DNA of 64,000 nucleotides, taken from the NCBI GenBank assembly GCA_019240405.1, contig JAFAYL010000021.1:1-64000 (forward strand), written 5' to 3'. Made by a program: the position numbers and the translations under genes. This DNA is from Acidobacteriaceae bacterium. Its GTDB lineage: Bacteria > Acidobacteriota > Terriglobia > Bryobacterales > Bryobacteraceae. The notes under the pieces are model-generated. The model was not told the DNA's origin. It did not search any database and saw only the letters and a program-made list of their open reading frames with translations. Numbering within the stretch: the stretch's first letter is position 1; every line of letters starts with the position of its first letter. Below, one piece after another: positions 62,907 through 64,000 of the stretch.

Positions 62907-63773
62907 ATGAGATCTGTGTTCCACGTTTTTCGTGCCGCCGCTACTCACCGGTGCATAAGTAAACGTGTGCTCTGCGGAGTTTTATCTCTGGTGGCGTTTG
63001 CGATTGCGGTGAACGTGGCGCTGTGCCAGGAAACCCAGAATTCTAGCACCCAGAGCAGCTCTTCCGCGTCGCAGCAGCCTTCTCAAAATCCTCAACAACC
63101 GGGACAACTGCCCCCGCGTGAACAACCTGGCGTTCAAGCCCCCGGCAAAACTCCGGAGGGGGAAGACAAGAGGATCTTCGGCGTGCTACCCAACTATCGC
63201 ACTGCTGAGCAACGTGCCGAGTACGAACCGATCAGCGCAAGCCGCAAAATGAAGATCGCGCTCAAGGATTCCTTCGATTATCCACTCATGATTCTCGCCG
63301 GAGCCTACGCGGGTCTTTACCAGCTTGAGGATTCGCATCCGCAATTTGGGCAGGGACTCGCGGGCTATGCGCGCCGGCTGGGCACTTCCTATGCGGATCA
63401 AGTGAACGGCAATATGTTGACCGAGGGTATTATGCCGATCTTGTTGAAGGAGGATCCTCGCTATTTCCGGATGGCTCACGGCCCAAAGAAACGGCGCACT
63501 CTGTATGCCCTAAGTCGAATTTTTGTCACGCACACCGATTCGGGTGGTACTTCTTTCAATTACGCAGAGGTGATAGGGAACGGAATGGCCGCCGGAATAG
63601 GACTCGCCTACTACACCGACAATCGCAACGTGCCCGATTTCATGTTGAACTGGGGTACGCAGTTAGGCACGGACGCGACGTCGCAGGTATTGAAAGAATT
63701 CTGGCCGGACGTGAAGCGCTGGTGGTTGGTGCGGCACGGTAGGCTCAACCCTGGCAATTCGCAGATTCCATAG
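62907..63773 (+). CDS. Exported protein of unknown function
   Basis: 288 residues from the ATG at 62907. Signal peptide at about 15-40 (CGVLSLVAFAIAVNVALCQ). A low-complexity Gln/Ser/Pro stretch (about 41-85) follows, and then a conserved-looking domain: VLPNYRTAEQRAEYEPISA, KMKIALKDSFDYPLMILAGA, LLKEDPRYFRM, the GTSFNYAEVIGNGMAAGIG region and WGTQLGTDATSQVLKEFWPD. I recall this as a recurrent unnamed family in Acidobacteriota. No catalytic motif. It is convergent with the PIN gene, one base apart. Confidence 0.8.
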   Translation: MRSVFHVFRAAATHRCISKRVLCGVLSLVAFAIAVNVALCQETQNSSTQSSSSASQQPSQNPQQPGQLPPREQPGVQAPGKTPEGEDKRIFGVLPNYRTAEQRAEYEPISASRKMKIALKDSFDYPLMILAGAYAGLYQLEDSHPQFGQGLAGYARRLGTSYADQVNGNMLTEGIMPILLKEDPRYFRMAHGPKKRRTLYALSRIFVTHTDSGGTSFNYAEVIGNGMAAGIGLAYYTDNRNVPDFMLNWGTQLGTDATSQVLKEFWPDVKRWWLVRHGRLNPGNSQIP

Positions 63774-63774
63774 C

Positions 63775-64000
63775 TCACTTCGTCCAATCGATTATCCGCA
63801 GCCCTTTTACCCGCGAAAACTCTCTTGTATTGGTAGTGATCAGGGCCGCCTCACGGCTTAACGCTGTTCCGGCGATCAGCAGATCGAGCGGCCCAATCAG
63901 CAATCCGCGAGATTCAAGATCTATTCGGACGCGAGCCGAGTTTTCTGCCGCTTCACGATCAAACGGAACCTGAGGGAAAGCCTTGAGGAGTTCGGTGGCG
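63775..64000 (-). CDS. PIN-domain (VapC-like) protein, partial
   Basis: The last 75 codons are visible and the start is beyond the right edge. The visible part reads DREAAENSARVRIDLESRGL, then IGPLDLLIAGTALSREAAL and TTNTREFSRVKGLRIIDW, which are the second half of a VapC-type PIN ribonuclease: the Asp in GPLDLLIA is one of the acidic metal ligands, and the ending is standard. VapC toxins are paired with an upstream antitoxin, which would lie outside the window. Solitary PIN proteins also occur. Confidence 0.85.
   Translation of the reverse strand, partial: ATELLKAFPQVPFDREAAENSARVRIDLESRGLLIGPLDLLIAGTALSREAALITTNTREFSRVKGLRIIDWTK

Overview
The window is a chromosomal stretch that most resembles Acidobacteriota, probably the Solibacter/Bryobacter side. 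This is inferred from remembered family distributions (tricorn-like S41 proteases, DUF4331, DUF4097, large RHS/FG-GAP surface proteins, split-function menaquinone genes of the futalosine route, Gram-negative envelope genes), not from a marker gene. Genes are dense, often overlapping by 4-30 bases, and TTG/GTG starts are common. I see no IS element, prophage, integrase or CRISPR array.

Layout. 1-5341 (minus): a giant secreted RHS/YD-repeat protein running off the left edge, preceded by a secreted FG-GAP (VCBS) repeat protein whose stop overlaps the RHS start. 5583-10460: MFS exporter, a 90-residue unknown protein, an M16 zinc peptidase, RlmN and a ThuA-domain protein. 10524-13874: a tricorn-type protease. 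13720-21745: a two-component system (OmpR-type regulator plus histidine kinase) diverging from a complete TolC / membrane-fusion / RND efflux operon, with a candidate OmpR-type operator between them. 21822-25850: Ada-type DNA repair protein, AI-2E family membrane protein with an extra C-terminal domain, and an O-methyltransferase. 26002-30409: DUF4331 protein, NicO-type metal permease with a histidine-rich loop, and a TPR protein, a plausible metal-handling set.

30534-39386 is an envelope-associated accessory block: unknown membrane proteins, a secreted or exported caspase-TPR protein with intact catalytic residues, a three-gene minus-strand operon (TPR-like small protein, M48 metallopeptidase, and a caspase-fold protein that has lost both catalytic residues), and a DUF900 serine hydrolase. 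39418-39494 is tRNA-Arg(TCT). 39623-40936: a DUF4097 lipoprotein and a FixH/YtkA-like protein.

40951-47576 (minus) reads as one operon: nfo (endonuclease IV), leuS, a LolD-like ABC ATPase and clpC. leuS has no ATG/GTG/TTG at its conserved N-terminus; a perfect Shine-Dalgarno sequence precedes an ATC codon exactly where the start is expected. 47666-48754: DUF2203 and a double DUF507 protein with a strong internal ribosome site. 48751-52898 (minus): polytopic membrane protein, TPR protein, MFS exporter and a small secreted protein. 52983-58107: AsmA-like protein, GAF-like protein and a soluble lytic transglycosylase. 58170-62416: class III aminotransferase, LarB, UbiA-family prenyltransferase and MqnE; the last two form a menaquinone (futalosine) pair. 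The window ends with a STAS-like protein, a secreted protein of unknown function and the C-terminal part of a PIN-domain (VapC-like) protein running off the right edge.

The strongest leads are the degenerate caspase paired with an M48 peptidase next to an intact caspase, the ATC start of leuS, the DUF507 fusion with internal initiation, and the DUF4331-NicO-TPR set.
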